A stretch of DNA of 64,000 bases from Acuticoccus sp963704595. Its GTDB lineage: Bacteria; Pseudomonadota; Alphaproteobacteria; Rhizobiales; Amorphaceae. Positions 1 through 9,216 of this stretch are shown in pieces. Each line of letters begins with the position of its first letter. The stretch's first letter is position 1. The notes under the pieces are model-generated. The model worked only from the letters and a program-made list of their open reading frames with translations, searched no databases and was not told the origin of the DNA. The stretch is taken from positions 4,464,001 to 4,528,000 of the forward strand of contig OY969922.1 of NCBI GenBank assembly GCA_963704595.1, written 5' to 3'. The position numbers and the translations under genes were made by a program.

Positions 1-1008
1 TTGATGCCCTCACCATACAACTGATCCGGCAATTCAGCCATACGTTCATACGCAAGCCGCGCCACAACCTGACCGTGCTCTAGGATGAACGGCACCTCGC
101 GCGAGCGCACCTCCAAGCACCGCGCGCGACGGGACCGTGCCGAAGCCGGGGTCGAAGAAGCCCGCGTAGTGGGCGCGGAATTCGCCGACCAGCGGGTCGA
201 ACGGGACCATCTCGGCAGCGTACTGCGGCGGGATCGTCACCGCCTCGCGGCTCATCAGGATGTAGAATTCGTTGGGATCGAGGATCAGGCGGCCGTCCTT
301 GGCCTCGATCGGGTCCCAGAATTCGGCCATGTCGAGGCCGTCGCGCTTGTCGACGTCGATCAGCGCGGTGTGGCGCTTGGCGCGGTAGCCTGCCGGGCGG
401 CCGGCCTCCGGCATCAGGTCGATGGAGACGTTGAGGCCGTCGTGGATGCGGGCCTCGGGCGTCGCGATGGGCGTCTCGCGGTTGACCTCGGCCAGCGCCT
501 CGTCGGTGAGGCGGGCGTCGCCGCGGCGGAAGCGGATCTGGCTGAGGCGGGAGCCTGCGCGCACCAGGATAGGGAATGTGCGCGGCGAAATCTCCACCGC
601 CAGCGCGCCGCGGTAGCCTGCGGGCGCGAAGTCGAACCCGCCCGCCCCGTCCGCGATCACGCGGGTGAAGACGTCGAGCCGGCCGGTCGAGCTCTTTGGG
701 TTGGTGGAGGCGGCGACGTCGGCCGGGAGCGCCAGCTGCTCCTGCAGCGGCACGAGGTAGACGCAGCCGGTCTCCAGCACGGCGCCCTGCGACAGGTCGA
801 TGGTGTGGAGGCGCACGCTCTCGACCTTGGCGGCCAGCCGCTCGCCCTTGCCGGGCAGGAAGCTCGCGCGGATGCGGTGCGCGACCGGGCCGAGACGCAG
901 GTCGAGGCTCGCCGGCTGGAGCTGGCCGGGCTCGATGCCCGCGGCGGCGTCGATCGCCCCGTCCGCGATCAGCCGCTCGATCGCCTGCCGCGGCAGGATG
1001 CCTTCCAT
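1..1008 (-). CDS. dcd: 2'-deoxycytidine 5'-triphosphate deaminase, cut by window edge, one frameshift
   Basis: dCTP deaminase of the long alphaproteobacterial type, which converts dCTP to dUTP in the cytoplasm to feed thymidylate synthesis. Visible family features are the N-terminal ILPRQAIERLI segment, the STNPKSSTGRLDVF core and a HYAGFFDPGFG segment. The ATG at 1008 is chosen over a GTG directly in front of it. After the DPGFG segment the frame is lost; removing one base near position 112 lets it continue as SREVPFILEHGQVV and then YERMAELPDQLYGEG up to the edge, which is the expected C-terminus. The gene runs off position 1. I read the frameshift as an assembly insertion. It is downstream of two same-strand genes but about 100 bp separate it from the nearer one. 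Confidence 0.85.
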
Positions 1009-1114
1009 CACGCGCCCCTGAATTTTGTCATCAATTGTCAGCGTTAGCAGGCACGCGCGGGCGGCGCGACGGCAACCGGGTCGATATCCCAGCGTTCCAC
1101 CGCCGCCGCAACCC

Positions 1115-1402
1115 TCAGACGGGGCGGTAGAGGTCGCCCCACACGGGGTCCCAGGCGCTCTCGTCGCCCATCACCACCACCGGCATCTTCATGGTGTTGG
1201 CGAGCTGGATGGCGCCGCGGAAGGCGTCCTTGCGGGCGAGCGGCTCGCTGACCTTCTCCGCCTCGACCGGCTCGCCGGCAGGCGCGGTGCCGGGGCCCGG
1301 TACGTGGACCCGCGCCATTTCGGGGTCGCCCCCGGCGGCAAGTTCCAGCGTGATGGCATCGTCCTGGACTTCGTCCACGGTCTCGAATCTGTTGCGGCGC
1401 AC
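1115..1402 (-). CDS. small conserved-looking protein of unknown function (95 aa)
   Basis: A 95-residue acidic cytoplasmic protein with no signal peptide or membrane segment. The C-terminal half reads naturally (AIQLANTMKMPVVVMGDE, then a Trp-rich DPVWGDLYRP end), and the reading frame is GC3-biased, so I believe it is coded. It starts at a GTG (1402) preceded by a purine-rich GGAAAGGA ribosome-binding site, 18 bp downstream of the stop of the 989-aa membrane protein, so the two probably form an operon. I do not recognise a family. Its link to the type VI locus further along is positional only. Confidence 0.6.
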   Translation of the reverse strand: MRRNRFETVDEVQDDAITLELAAGGDPEMARVHVPGPGTAPAGEPVEAEKVSEPLARKDAFRGAIQLANTMKMPVVVMGDESAWDPVWGDLYRPV

Positions 1403-1420
1403 GGGGTCGTCCTTTCCGGC

Positions 1421-4390
1421 TCAATCCTCGTCGTCTTCGGTTTGAATGATCGTGGAGAGAATTTCCACCTCGCCGCCACGGTCGAGCAGCGCGGCGAGGC
1501 GCGGCTGCAGCGCCTCCACGTAGGCCTGCGCCGGTTCGCTGACCGGCCGCTCGTCGAACAGCCGCTCGGAGGTGGCGGTGACGACGATGAGTTCCTCGCT
1601 CGCCGGCGGGCGGAGCGTGATCGGCACGCCTAGCCCGGGCCGGCCGACCGTCACCGCCTCACGCGGCCGGAACGGCACATCCGGCCAGAGTTCGGCGTCG
1701 AGATGAACCACGGTGCCGTCGAGCGCGAAATAGTCGACCAGAACGTGGCTGGGGAATTCCGGCGTGGTGAAGTCGAGCTTGAGCATCTTGAAGGCGGCGA
1801 AACCCTGCTCGTACGGCTTGTCGCGCCTGGGAAGAACGAGCTTCTCGCCACCCGGACGGCTCTCCAGCACGGAAACGAGCTCGGCGAACGCGCAAGGAAT
1901 CCGGAGGACCGAGATGTCCGGCTCCACGGTTGCGACACCGGGGACGCCGTTCGCGGAGCGGATGACCGCGTCGCGCGCCGCCTCGGAGCCTGCGATCCCG
2001 GAGATCGCAACTGCGCCGCCGCCCCGCGTCACGCCGGCGACGCGCGCGCAGGGCGACTTGTCGAGCGCATCGTTCAGCGTCTGCGCAAGATCATAGACCC
2101 GCGGTGCGAGCCGCTTGCCCTCGGCGGCTTCCACCGCCCGCGGCACCGTGCTGGCCGCCGCCGCAGCGACCGCGCCGGACGGCGCCGGGCTTGCGCGCCC
2201 CGCCGCAATTGCGGCAACGGGCGCCCGCGGCATGGGCCGCGCCACCGGCTCCACCGCTGGGTCCGCCCGCACCGCGCCCCGCGCCGCCACCGCAGCACGG
2301 CCTGGCACGGCCCGTGCCCCCGGCGCCGCTGCGCTTCCGGGCTGCGCAGTCGCCGCGGGCGCCCGTACCGGGCCGGCCGCAGCCGGCGCCGGTGCCTGCG
2401 GGACCGAGAGCGCGTTGTTCTGTTGCCTGGCGTTCTGATCGGGTTCCGCGACATCCGCACCCGGCGCTGCCGCTTCGCTGTCGCTGCCCGGAGATGGCAT
2501 CTGAACGGAAGCCGCTGTCTGCGCTTCATAGGTGGCAGTATCATCGGAGAATGCGCGGTCGTTCGCGCCTACGCCGGACATTATCGGTTCGGCGGCCGTC
2601 CGGGGGTGAACCGCAGCAACCCGCTCCGGACCGCCGGGCGCGACCAGGCTCGTCGCGCCGGCACCGGACACAGGGCCGGCAGACCGGTCGGAGACGCCAG
2701 CGCTAGCACCGCCGGCCGGCTGAAGGGGCGCCTCGCCAGAGCTCGCCGGCAACTGTCCCAGCACATCCGCTGAGGCGGATGTGCCGGCCGCGTTCGCGGC
2801 GACAGTGGGCTCGATGCTGCGCGCACCCGCAGGCCGCGCCGCAGGCGCGCTCACCGCCTGCACCGGCGCAGCGGCGGGAGACGCGCGGACCCCCCACGCG
2901 CCTTGTTCCGGCGTGTCGTCACCCGGTGGAGAGGCGGCACCGGCGACCTCCTCACGGATTTCCGCCTCGCCGGCGTCACCGCGCGCGGCGGATGCGATTT
3001 CCCTGGGCATGGAAGCCTGCACGGCCGGCACGGCGGCTGAGGCGGCGGGGGCAGGCGAAGCGGCCTCCGGCCTGCCCCGGGCCAATTCGGTGCGTATGGT
3101 CGGGGCTTCGCTGGGTGCCGCGGCTGGTATGGCGGTCGCAGAAACGGTGCCGCGCTCGACGCCGCGAGCCGGCGGGGACGCCGCTGCGGGCCGTGCCGCG
3201 TCGGCGCGCAGGACCGCGATGGCCTGCGTCGCCGCCGGAGCCGCCGGGCCGTTCGCGCGTGCCGGCTCGCCCAGAACGGCATCGACGGCGCCCGGCGTCA
3301 CCATGCGCCGGGACGCCGAGGCCGCGGCCACCGGGGCAGGTGCAGGCGCCGGAGCGACCGCTGATGGTACGGGCCGGGCGTCCGGTTCCGCAGGTGCGGC
3401 ACGTGGCGCCGCGGAGGGCGCTTTAACGGACGCGATTGCAGGTGCAGCCCGGCGGGGTGCGTCTTCACGGCCCGACGAGGGCTGGACCGTGACCGGCGCC
3501 AGCGGGGGCGGCGCCGTCGCCGCGGCCGCCACCGAGGCCTCAGCGGGGCGCTGAGCGGCAGTCGCGGGCCGCGGCCCGACTGCACCAGTCTCGGCGCGCG
3601 GGGCGGTCGCCGGAGCCGCGGCCACGGCGGACGGCACTGTCTCGCCTGCCGGAGCGACCGCGGCGGCCCCTGGCGGCCCGGCGGCGGTGGCCTGTGCCGG
3701 TGCGGGGGCGCTAGGCTGATCCGGGACGGCGGGTGCGGCGGCAACCGCCGCGGTAGAGCGTGCGGCGACGGCCCGCGTGAGGGTCGGCGATGCGCTGTCC
3801 TGCGGTGCGGCGGCCCCTGTCGCCGCTGGGGGCGCACCGGCCGCCTGTGCCGGCACCAGAGGCGGCAGAGTGTCGGCACTCGCCGGCTCCTCCACCTCGG
3901 CGGCATCCTCGGAAGGCGCATTCCGGCTGGCAGCATTCTCCTCGCGTGCGGGAGCAGCATTCTCAGCGCTCCCGGAAACGGCTGGCTCCTCGCGCGCTGG
4001 CACGGCCGGCAATTCGGCCGCTGCCTCTCCCGTGGGCGCCACCGGTGCCTGCGGCGGAGAAGGCACGCGCGCAGCGATGCCGCCAGGGTCGGCCGGCGAA
4101 GGAGGCGCGGCGACATCGGGCGCGGGGTCGGCGGGGGCCGGGTCGGGCGGGCGCTGGGTGGGGCGGCGGGTGCCCTCGAGGTCGCGCAGGGCGATGAGGT
4201 CGACCCTCATCGCCTGCCGCCGCTCCGACAGCGTGGCGAGATCGGGCGGCGGCTCGAACAGCACCGCCCAGCCGAGCACGACGTGCATGGCGACGGCCAC
4301 CGTGAGCGCCGCCCGGCGGCCACGGCGCGAGGGGGGCGGCAGCGGCGCCTCGCGGTCGCGCGCCTCCACGTGTGGCCACTCAATCGTCAT
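1421..4390 (-). CDS. TonB-like Ala/Pro-rich inner-membrane protein with C-terminal DUF4384-like domain (989 aa)
   Basis: Three parts are visible. A short cytoplasmic start is followed by one membrane helix (about residues 27-46, after an Arg-rich RRGRRA stretch), the layout of TonB-type anchored proteins. Then come about 700 residues of Ala/Pro/Val/Glu-rich low-complexity sequence, likely an extended periplasmic stalk. The last 225 residues are globular. They hold a BON-like segment (VAGVTRGGGAVAISGIAG) with a cysteine on each side, then VDYFALDGTVVHL and EELIVVTATSERLF, which resemble the DUF4384-type domains found beside type VI and kinase loci. It starts 58 bp from a divergent exported protein. 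Function is unknown; a periplasm-spanning scaffold is an inference from architecture. Confidence 0.72.
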   Translation of the reverse strand: MTIEWPHVEARDREAPLPPPSRRGRRAALTVAVAMHVVLGWAVLFEPPPDLATLSERRQAMRVDLIALRDLEGTRRPTQRPPDPAPADPAPDVAAPPSPADPGGIAARVPSPPQAPVAPTGEAAAELPAVPAREEPAVSGSAENAAPAREENAASRNAPSEDAAEVEEPASADTLPPLVPAQAAGAPPAATGAAAPQDSASPTLTRAVAARSTAAVAAAPAVPDQPSAPAPAQATAAGPPGAAAVAPAGETVPSAVAAAPATAPRAETGAVGPRPATAAQRPAEASVAAAATAPPPLAPVTVQPSSGREDAPRRAAPAIASVKAPSAAPRAAPAEPDARPVPSAVAPAPAPAPVAAASASRRMVTPGAVDAVLGEPARANGPAAPAATQAIAVLRADAARPAAASPPARGVERGTVSATAIPAAAPSEAPTIRTELARGRPEAASPAPAASAAVPAVQASMPREIASAARGDAGEAEIREEVAGAASPPGDDTPEQGAWGVRASPAAAPVQAVSAPAARPAGARSIEPTVAANAAGTSASADVLGQLPASSGEAPLQPAGGASAGVSDRSAGPVSGAGATSLVAPGGPERVAAVHPRTAAEPIMSGVGANDRAFSDDTATYEAQTAASVQMPSPGSDSEAAAPGADVAEPDQNARQQNNALSVPQAPAPAAAGPVRAPAATAQPGSAAAPGARAVPGRAAVAARGAVRADPAVEPVARPMPRAPVAAIAAGRASPAPSGAVAAAAASTVPRAVEAAEGKRLAPRVYDLAQTLNDALDKSPCARVAGVTRGGGAVAISGIAGSEAARDAVIRSANGVPGVATVEPDISVLRIPCAFAELVSVLESRPGGEKLVLPRRDKPYEQGFAAFKMLKLDFTTPEFPSHVLVDYFALDGTVVHLDAELWPDVPFRPREAVTVGRPGLGVPITLRPPASEELIVVTATSERLFDERPVSEPAQAYVEALQPRLAALLDRGGEVEILSTIIQTEDDED

Positions 4391-4448
4391 CGTGCCATTC
4401 TAGAGCCACTTGCGCTCCTGAACCATCACACCAGCGTTCGAGGCTCCC

Positions 4449-4922
4449 ATGCTCTGCCGGCTCGTTCTGTCGCTCGGCCTTCTCCTGACCGCAGCTCCCC
4501 TCGCGGCGGCACAGGACGCCGCGCAATCCCCCGCCCCCGCCGCCGAAACCGCCGCTGCCGAACCCGCCGCCCCCGCGCCGGACGGTGCGACGATCGCGGT
4601 CGAGCTCAACAAGCTGGAACCTGTGGACGGGGCCTGCCGCGCCTACTTCATCATCCGCAACGGGACCGACGGCCCGGTCGACGCGCTGGAACTCGACACC
4701 TTCCTGTTCGACCCGGACGAGATCATCCTCCAGCGCCTCGCGCTCCCGTTCGGTCCCGTCGCCGCCGGCCGGATGCAGATCTTCCCGTTCGACCTCGCGC
4801 TCGACTGCGGCAGCATCGGCAAGCTCTTCGTCAACGAGGTGCTGCGCTGCGACGCCGGCGGGGCGGACTGCTCTGGCGCACTCGCGATGTCGAGCCGGGC
4901 GGACGCCGCGCTCGAATACTGA
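4449..4922 (+). CDS. exported hypothetical protein (157 aa)
   Basis: The N-terminus is a clear Sec signal peptide (RLVLSLGLLLTAAPLAAAQ, cleavage expected near residue 21), followed by an Ala/Pro linker and a compact periplasmic domain. That domain begins at TIAVELNKLEP and contains CRAYFIIRN, a segment about long-range beta structure (PVDALELDTFLFDPD) and four cysteines that could form two disulfides. It is transcribed divergently from the TonB-like membrane protein. I recall similar proteins from other alphaproteobacteria next to TonB/ExbB-like genes, but cannot name a characterised family. The neighbourhood suggests an envelope role. Confidence 0.65.
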   Translation: MLCRLVLSLGLLLTAAPLAAAQDAAQSPAPAAETAAAEPAAPAPDGATIAVELNKLEPVDGACRAYFIIRNGTDGPVDALELDTFLFDPDEIILQRLALPFGPVAAGRMQIFPFDLALDCGSIGKLFVNEVLRCDAGGADCSGALAMSSRADAALEY

Positions 4923-4929
4923 GGCGCGC

Positions 4930-6279
4930 TCACCCCGGCCGGCGCGCGGTCACCATGTAGCCGTGGACGGGCTTGCCCTGCTCCATCCGCAGCACCTCAG
5001 GCCTGATCGCGACCGCCTCGAACCCCGCAGCCTCGAAGGCACGCGCCAGATAGGCACGCCCGTGGGTGTAGCGGCCGCTGTAGCCGAGGGTGACGGCATC
5101 GTCGTCGCCGTCGGCCTCGAAGGTGCCGATCATCACGCCGCCCGGCTCCAGCGCCGCCAGCGCCCCCGCGGCGAAAGCATCCATCGGCCCGACATAGCAG
5201 AGCGAATCCGCCGCCACGATCGCGCCGAAGCGGCTATCGACCGCGCCGAGATAGGCGATGAACTCGGCCTTCTCCAGCGCATCGTAGGCGCCGCGGGTCT
5301 CGGCCTTGGCGAGCATCTTGGCCGACAGGTCGATGCCGACGAGGTGGCTGGCTTGCTCGCGGATCAGCGGCCCGACGAGCCCCGTGCCGCAGCCAACGTC
5401 GAGCACCGACACCTTCCGCCCGCCCGTCGTCGCGGCGAGTTCGTCGCGCACCAGCTCCGGCGCGCGGTATTCGAGCTTCTCGAGCTTTGAATCGAACGAG
5501 GCGGCGAACTTGTCGAACACTTCCTCGACGTAGGCATCGGACGCACGGTCCGGCACGCGGCCTTCGAGCGCCGCCAGATGATGGAGCGCGGTCGGATCGT
5601 CCGGCGCGTCTTCCAGCCACTCGGCGAAGACCGCCTTCGCCTTCTCGGTCTCGCCGAGATAGGCGTAGGCGACGCCCAGAAGCTTCCGCCCCACAGTGCT
5701 CTCGGGCAGCAGCGTCACCGAGCGAAGGGCGCACTGGACGGATTCCTCGATCCGGCCGGAACTGAGGAGAAGATTGCCCAGATTGTGCCAGGGGCCGGCG
5801 TCTTCGGGCGCAAGCTCGATCGACTTGCGCAGCGCCTCCTCGGCCACCTCGAGCCGGCCGAGGGTGCGCAGAAGGACGCCCATGTTGTTCCATGCCCCGG
5901 CGTGGTCGGGCGCCAGCTCCAGCATCCGCCGGTAGGCGTCGACCGCCTCGTCCGCCTCCCCGGCCTCGAGGAGGACGTTGCCGTAGTTCATGAAGACGCC
6001 GGGCGAGTCCGGCGCGGCCACGGTCGCGCGCTTCAGCAGGTCGAGCGCCTCCTCGTCACGCCCCTGCCCGTGGCGCAGAATGCCGAGGAACTGCAGCGCG
6101 GACGGATTGTCCGGCTCGTGATCGAGGACGGCGCGGTAGATCTCCTCCGCCTGCTCGACGTTGCCGCGGCGGTGCATCTCCACCGCGAGTTGCATCGCCT
6201 CGTGCGGCGAGCTGACGACCCGCTCGCCCTTGGACGGCGCGTTCCCGGCAGGACCGGCATTCTCGTTTCCAGCAATCAT
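4930..6279 (-). CDS. TPR-repeat SAM-dependent methyltransferase
   Basis: Residues about 25-260 are a run of tetratricopeptide repeats (for example DHAGAWNNMGVLLRTLGR and PEDAGPWHNLGNLLLSSG). They are followed by a class I methyltransferase domain with motif I VLDVGCGTGLVGPLI and a post-I LVGIDLSAKML. Proteins of this architecture are common in alphaproteobacteria; their substrates are mostly unknown. The TPR part probably recruits a protein partner. It is transcribed away from the type VI genes across a 227-bp intergenic region that must hold promoters for both directions. No signal peptide is present, so it acts in the cytoplasm. Confidence 0.82.
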   Translation of the reverse strand: MIAGNENAGPAGNAPSKGERVVSSPHEAMQLAVEMHRRGNVEQAEEIYRAVLDHEPDNPSALQFLGILRHGQGRDEEALDLLKRATVAAPDSPGVFMNYGNVLLEAGEADEAVDAYRRMLELAPDHAGAWNNMGVLLRTLGRLEVAEEALRKSIELAPEDAGPWHNLGNLLLSSGRIEESVQCALRSVTLLPESTVGRKLLGVAYAYLGETEKAKAVFAEWLEDAPDDPTALHHLAALEGRVPDRASDAYVEEVFDKFAASFDSKLEKLEYRAPELVRDELAATTGGRKVSVLDVGCGTGLVGPLIREQASHLVGIDLSAKMLAKAETRGAYDALEKAEFIAYLGAVDSRFGAIVAADSLCYVGPMDAFAAGALAALEPGGVMIGTFEADGDDDAVTLGYSGRYTHGRAYLARAFEAAGFEAVAIRPEVLRMEQGKPVHGYMVTARRPG

Positions 6280-6435
6280 GTGCCCGGCTCCAGAATATCC
6301 CGTGAATAGAAAATCGCTTATTTAAACCAATGACTACGGAATCTTTTCCGCATCCATGCCGCAGAACGGCCCTAATGGACGCAATGACCAAGCATTCCGC
6401 TCAAATACCATAGCAAAAAAATGTCCCGCGCAGCG

Positions 6436-6465
6436 TTGACGGGCGCTGTTTCCTCCGGCTTATCT
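6436..6465 (+). promoter_or_regulatory. possible sigma-70-type promoter for the type VI operon
   Basis: TTGACG (6436-6441) and TTATCT (6460-6465) are separated by 18 bp, in the intergenic region between the divergent TPR-methyltransferase and tssB and about 40 bp before the tssB start. I see no sigma-54 type GG/GC element in this region. This rests on motif inspection only. Confidence 0.3.
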
Positions 6466-6506
6466 GTCAGCCATCATTTTTGAAAACCTTATTCAAGGAG
6501 GCGACC

Positions 6507-7034
6507 ATGCCAAGCGGAGGGCAAGGTTTTATCGGCCGCAACCGGCCGCCTCGGGTCCACATTACTTATGAAGATCCATACGACGCCGAACAGCTGGTCG
6601 AACTCCCCTTCGTGATGGGGGTGCTGTCCGACCTGTCGGGCAACGCCGCCGGAAAGGACAAGCCGGAAGTCGCGGACCGGACGTTCTCGAAAGTGGACAT
6701 GGACAATTTCACCAAGTTCATGGAATCGCTCGACCCCGGAATCGCGATGGCGATCGCCAACAAGCTCGACCCCGACGCGACTGAGAAAATGTCGGTGAAG
6801 ATGAATTTCAAGCGGATGGAAGATTTTTCGCCCGCCGCAGTCGCCAGAGCCGTGCCGGCCACGAAGCAGTTGCTGGATGCGCGCGAACAACTCTCGCACC
6901 TGCTGAGGTTCATGGACGGCAAGTCTGGTGCATCCAGCCAGATCAAGGCGCTGCTTCAGGACCCCGACCTTATGGCGGCCCTCCAGAAGCGGGCCGCAGC
7001 GCAGGGCGGCAGCACCGCCGAAGGCGACTCCTGA
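6507..7034 (+). CDS. tssB: type VI secretion contractile sheath small subunit TssB (VipA)
   Basis: Forms the contractile sheath of the type VI system with TssC in the cytoplasm. Typical family segments are RPPRVHITYEDPYDAEQLVELP near the N-terminus (quoted in part: HITYEDPYDAEQ), LPFVMGVLSDLSG and the charged VADRTFSKVDMDNF region, with length 175 aa as usual. The ATG at 6507 is chosen because an AAGGAGG ribosome-binding site lies 6-7 bases upstream; a TTG 27 bases earlier would place that site inside the coding region. It is the first gene of the run tssB-tssC-hcp-tssE-tssF-tssG-clpV, all on this strand. Confidence 0.95.
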   Translation: MPSGGQGFIGRNRPPRVHITYEDPYDAEQLVELPFVMGVLSDLSGNAAGKDKPEVADRTFSKVDMDNFTKFMESLDPGIAMAIANKLDPDATEKMSVKMNFKRMEDFSPAAVARAVPATKQLLDAREQLSHLLRFMDGKSGASSQIKALLQDPDLMAALQKRAAAQGGSTAEGDS

Positions 7035-7063
7035 CCCAGTAACCCATTGTTTTGAGGAATATT

Positions 7064-8554
7064 ATGTCGTCCACCGATACGACACAGGAATCAGCAGCCG
7101 GCGCCACCAGGGAGGTGGACCCGGATGAGTTTTCCGATCTCCTGAAACAGAATTTCCGCCCTCGGACGGAGCAGGCCGCGTCCGACGTCGAGAACGCCGT
7201 CGCCACCCTTGTCACCCAGGCACTGGCCGACACGAGCCTCATCAAGGAGGACGTTCTCGACACGATCGAAGAAATGATCGCGGTGCTGGACAAGAAGCTG
7301 TCCGACCAGGTCAACGAGATCATGCATGCGCCGGAGTTTCAGCAGCTCGAAAGCGCGTGGCGCGGGCTGCACCATCTGGTCTTCAACTCGGAAACGGATT
7401 CCGCGCTCCAGATCAAAGTATTGAACATCTCGAAGAATGAACTCAACGGAATGTTCAAGCAGTATCCGGGCGCGCGCTGGGATCAAAGTCCTCTATTCAA
7501 GCAGATCTACGAGCAGGAATTCGGCCAGCTCGGCGGGCACCCCTACGGCGCGCTGGTGGGGGATTATTACTTCAGCCAGCAGCCTCAGGACGTTGCGATC
7601 ATGCGCTCGATGGCGAAGATCGCCAGCGCCTCGCACGCGCCGTTCCTCGCCGGCGTCGACCCGACCATGCTCAACATGGATTCCTGGCGCGAGCTCGCCA
7701 ACCCGCGCGACCTCGGCAAGATCTTCGACACGCCGGAGTATGCCGCCTGGCGCGGGCTGCGGGACGAGACCGACACGCGCTACCTCGGATTGTGCATGCC
7801 GCGGGTCCTGTCGCGCCTCCCCTACGGCGCCGCGACCGACCCGGTGGAGGAGTTCGCCTTCGAGGAGGAGACCGACGGGCACAACGGCGAGAAGTACGGC
7901 TGGATGAACGCGGCCTACGCGATGGCCGTCAACGTCAACCGCGCCTACAAGGAATATGGCTGGTCGACCCGCATCCGGGGCGTGAAGTCCGGCGGCGAGG
8001 TCCTGAACCTGCCGATCCACACCTTCCCGACCGACGACGGCACCGACATGAAGTGCCCGACCGAGATCGCCATCAGCGACCGGCGCGAGGGCGAACTCTC
8101 GGCGGCCGGCTTCCTCCCCATCGTTCACCGCAAGAACACCGACAAGGCAGCCTTCATCGGCGGCCAGTCGATCTACAAGCCGAAGAAGTACGACAAGCCG
8201 GAAGCCACCGCCTCCGACAACCTCTCGGCCCGCCTTCCCTACATCTTCGCCACCTCGCGCTTCGCGCATTACCTGAAATGCATGGTGCGGGACCAGATCG
8301 GCTCCTCCAAGGAGCGCGACGAGCTGGAGAGCTGGCTGCAGAGCTGGATCAACCGCTACGTCCTCACCAACCCCTCGATCGCATCCGAAGCACAGAAGGC
8401 GGAAAAGCCGCTGGCGGACGCATCGGTCAAGGTTGTCGAGGACGAGGAGAACCCCGGCTACTACAGTGCGCGGTTCTATTTGCGGCCGCACTATCAACTT
8501 GAAGGCATGGACATCGGTTTAAGTCTTGTGTCGCGCCTTCCAACGCCCACCTAA
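7064..8554 (+). CDS. tssC: type VI secretion contractile sheath large subunit TssC (VipB)
   Basis: Large sheath subunit that interlocks with TssB and carries the ClpV recognition surface. Family features are the ESAWRGLHHLV segment, LGGHPYGALVGDYYF, and a long conserved C-terminal half with YGWMNAAYAMAVNVNRAY and FATSRFAHYLKCMVRDQIG. Length is 496 aa, normal for the family. The ATG at 7064 has a GAGGA site upstream and starts 29 bases after the tssB stop; a TTG at 7052 is less likely. Reading frame is intact throughout. Confidence 0.96.
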   Translation: MSSTDTTQESAAGATREVDPDEFSDLLKQNFRPRTEQAASDVENAVATLVTQALADTSLIKEDVLDTIEEMIAVLDKKLSDQVNEIMHAPEFQQLESAWRGLHHLVFNSETDSALQIKVLNISKNELNGMFKQYPGARWDQSPLFKQIYEQEFGQLGGHPYGALVGDYYFSQQPQDVAIMRSMAKIASASHAPFLAGVDPTMLNMDSWRELANPRDLGKIFDTPEYAAWRGLRDETDTRYLGLCMPRVLSRLPYGAATDPVEEFAFEEETDGHNGEKYGWMNAAYAMAVNVNRAYKEYGWSTRIRGVKSGGEVLNLPIHTFPTDDGTDMKCPTEIAISDRREGELSAAGFLPIVHRKNTDKAAFIGGQSIYKPKKYDKPEATASDNLSARLPYIFATSRFAHYLKCMVRDQIGSSKERDELESWLQSWINRYVLTNPSIASEAQKAEKPLADASVKVVEDEENPGYYSARFYLRPHYQLEGMDIGLSLVSRLPTPT

Positions 8555-8597
8555 CGTGAACCGGGCGGTTTTCAGTCCCGGGCCGAAGCAACAACCG

Positions 8598-8617
8598 GCA
8601 GATCTTTTGTGATCTGC
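8598..8617 (+). terminator. hairpin between tssC and hcp
   Basis: A perfect 7-bp stem GCAGATC (8598-8604) and GATCTGC (8611-8617) encloses the loop TTTTGT in the 117-bp gap before hcp. It is not followed by a T-tract on the plus strand, so an mRNA processing/stability element is as likely as a terminator. Confidence 0.45.
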
Positions 8618-8671
8618 GTCACAGAACCATTCGCGCGCAGTAAACAAGCGTGCCTTTTAAGGATATAGACA

Positions 8672-9154
8672 ATGGCCGTAGACTTTTTTCTCAAGCTGGA
8701 CGGGATCAAGGGCGAGTCCTTCGACTCCAAGCACAAGGACGAGATCGACGTTCTCGCCTGGTCCTGGGGCCTGACCCAGAGCGGCACGCGCCACCTCGGC
8801 GGCGGCGGCGGCTCGGGCAAGGCGAACGTGCAGGACATCTCGTTCACCAAGTACATGGACCTGTCGTCCCCGGTGCTGGCCCGGATGTGCGCCGGCGGCA
8901 AGCACATCAAGGACGGCACGCTGGTCGTGCGGAAGGCAGGCGACAAGCCGCTCGAGTACATCAAGATCAAGATGACCGACATCCTGGTCTCGTCCTACAA
9001 CACCGGAGGCTCGGGCGCCGACGACCGCATCACCGACAGCATCTCGCTGAACTTCGCCAAGGTCGAATACCAGTACTACTCGCAGAAGGCCGACGGCACG
9101 CAGGACAAGGACGAGAAGATGGAATTCAACATTCAGACGCAGGAGTGGAAGTAA
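8672..9154 (+). CDS. hcp: type VI secretion inner tube protein Hcp (TssD)
   Basis: Hcp hexamers stack into the tube that is expelled when the sheath contracts. The start VDFFLKLDGIKGES and the late SISLNFAKVEYQYYSQ segment are typical of Hcp1-family proteins, and the 160-aa length fits. A glycine run (GGGGGSGKA) in the first third is the extended loop. An AAGGA site stands 8 bases before the ATG. The gene is set off from its neighbours by hairpins on both sides (8598-8617 and 9174-9195), suggesting that this abundant structural protein is expressed or its mRNA stabilised differently from the rest of the operon. Confidence 0.95.
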   Translation: MAVDFFLKLDGIKGESFDSKHKDEIDVLAWSWGLTQSGTRHLGGGGGSGKANVQDISFTKYMDLSSPVLARMCAGGKHIKDGTLVVRKAGDKPLEYIKIKMTDILVSSYNTGGSGADDRITDSISLNFAKVEYQYYSQKADGTQDKDEKMEFNIQTQEWK

Positions 9155-9173
9155 CCTTCTGCCCCCTCCTCGC

Positions 9174-9195
9174 GATGCGGCCTCCGGGCCGCATC
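9174..9195 (+). terminator. GC-rich hairpin after hcp
   Basis: Perfect 9-bp inverted repeat GATGCGGCC / GGCCGCATC with a TCCG loop, 20 bases after the hcp stop and before tssE. There is no T-tract, so read-through with attenuation or 3'-end protection of the hcp message is the likely effect. Confidence 0.55.
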
Positions 9196-9216
9196 GCCCG
9201 ACGGTAGAGGCACGCC

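Noticed and set aside
2074..4400. Several plus-strand ORFs of 200-350 codons opposite the 989-aa protein
   Set aside because: They are Arg/Pro/Ala-rich complements of the Ala/Pro-rich stalk, without ribosome-binding sites or homology character.
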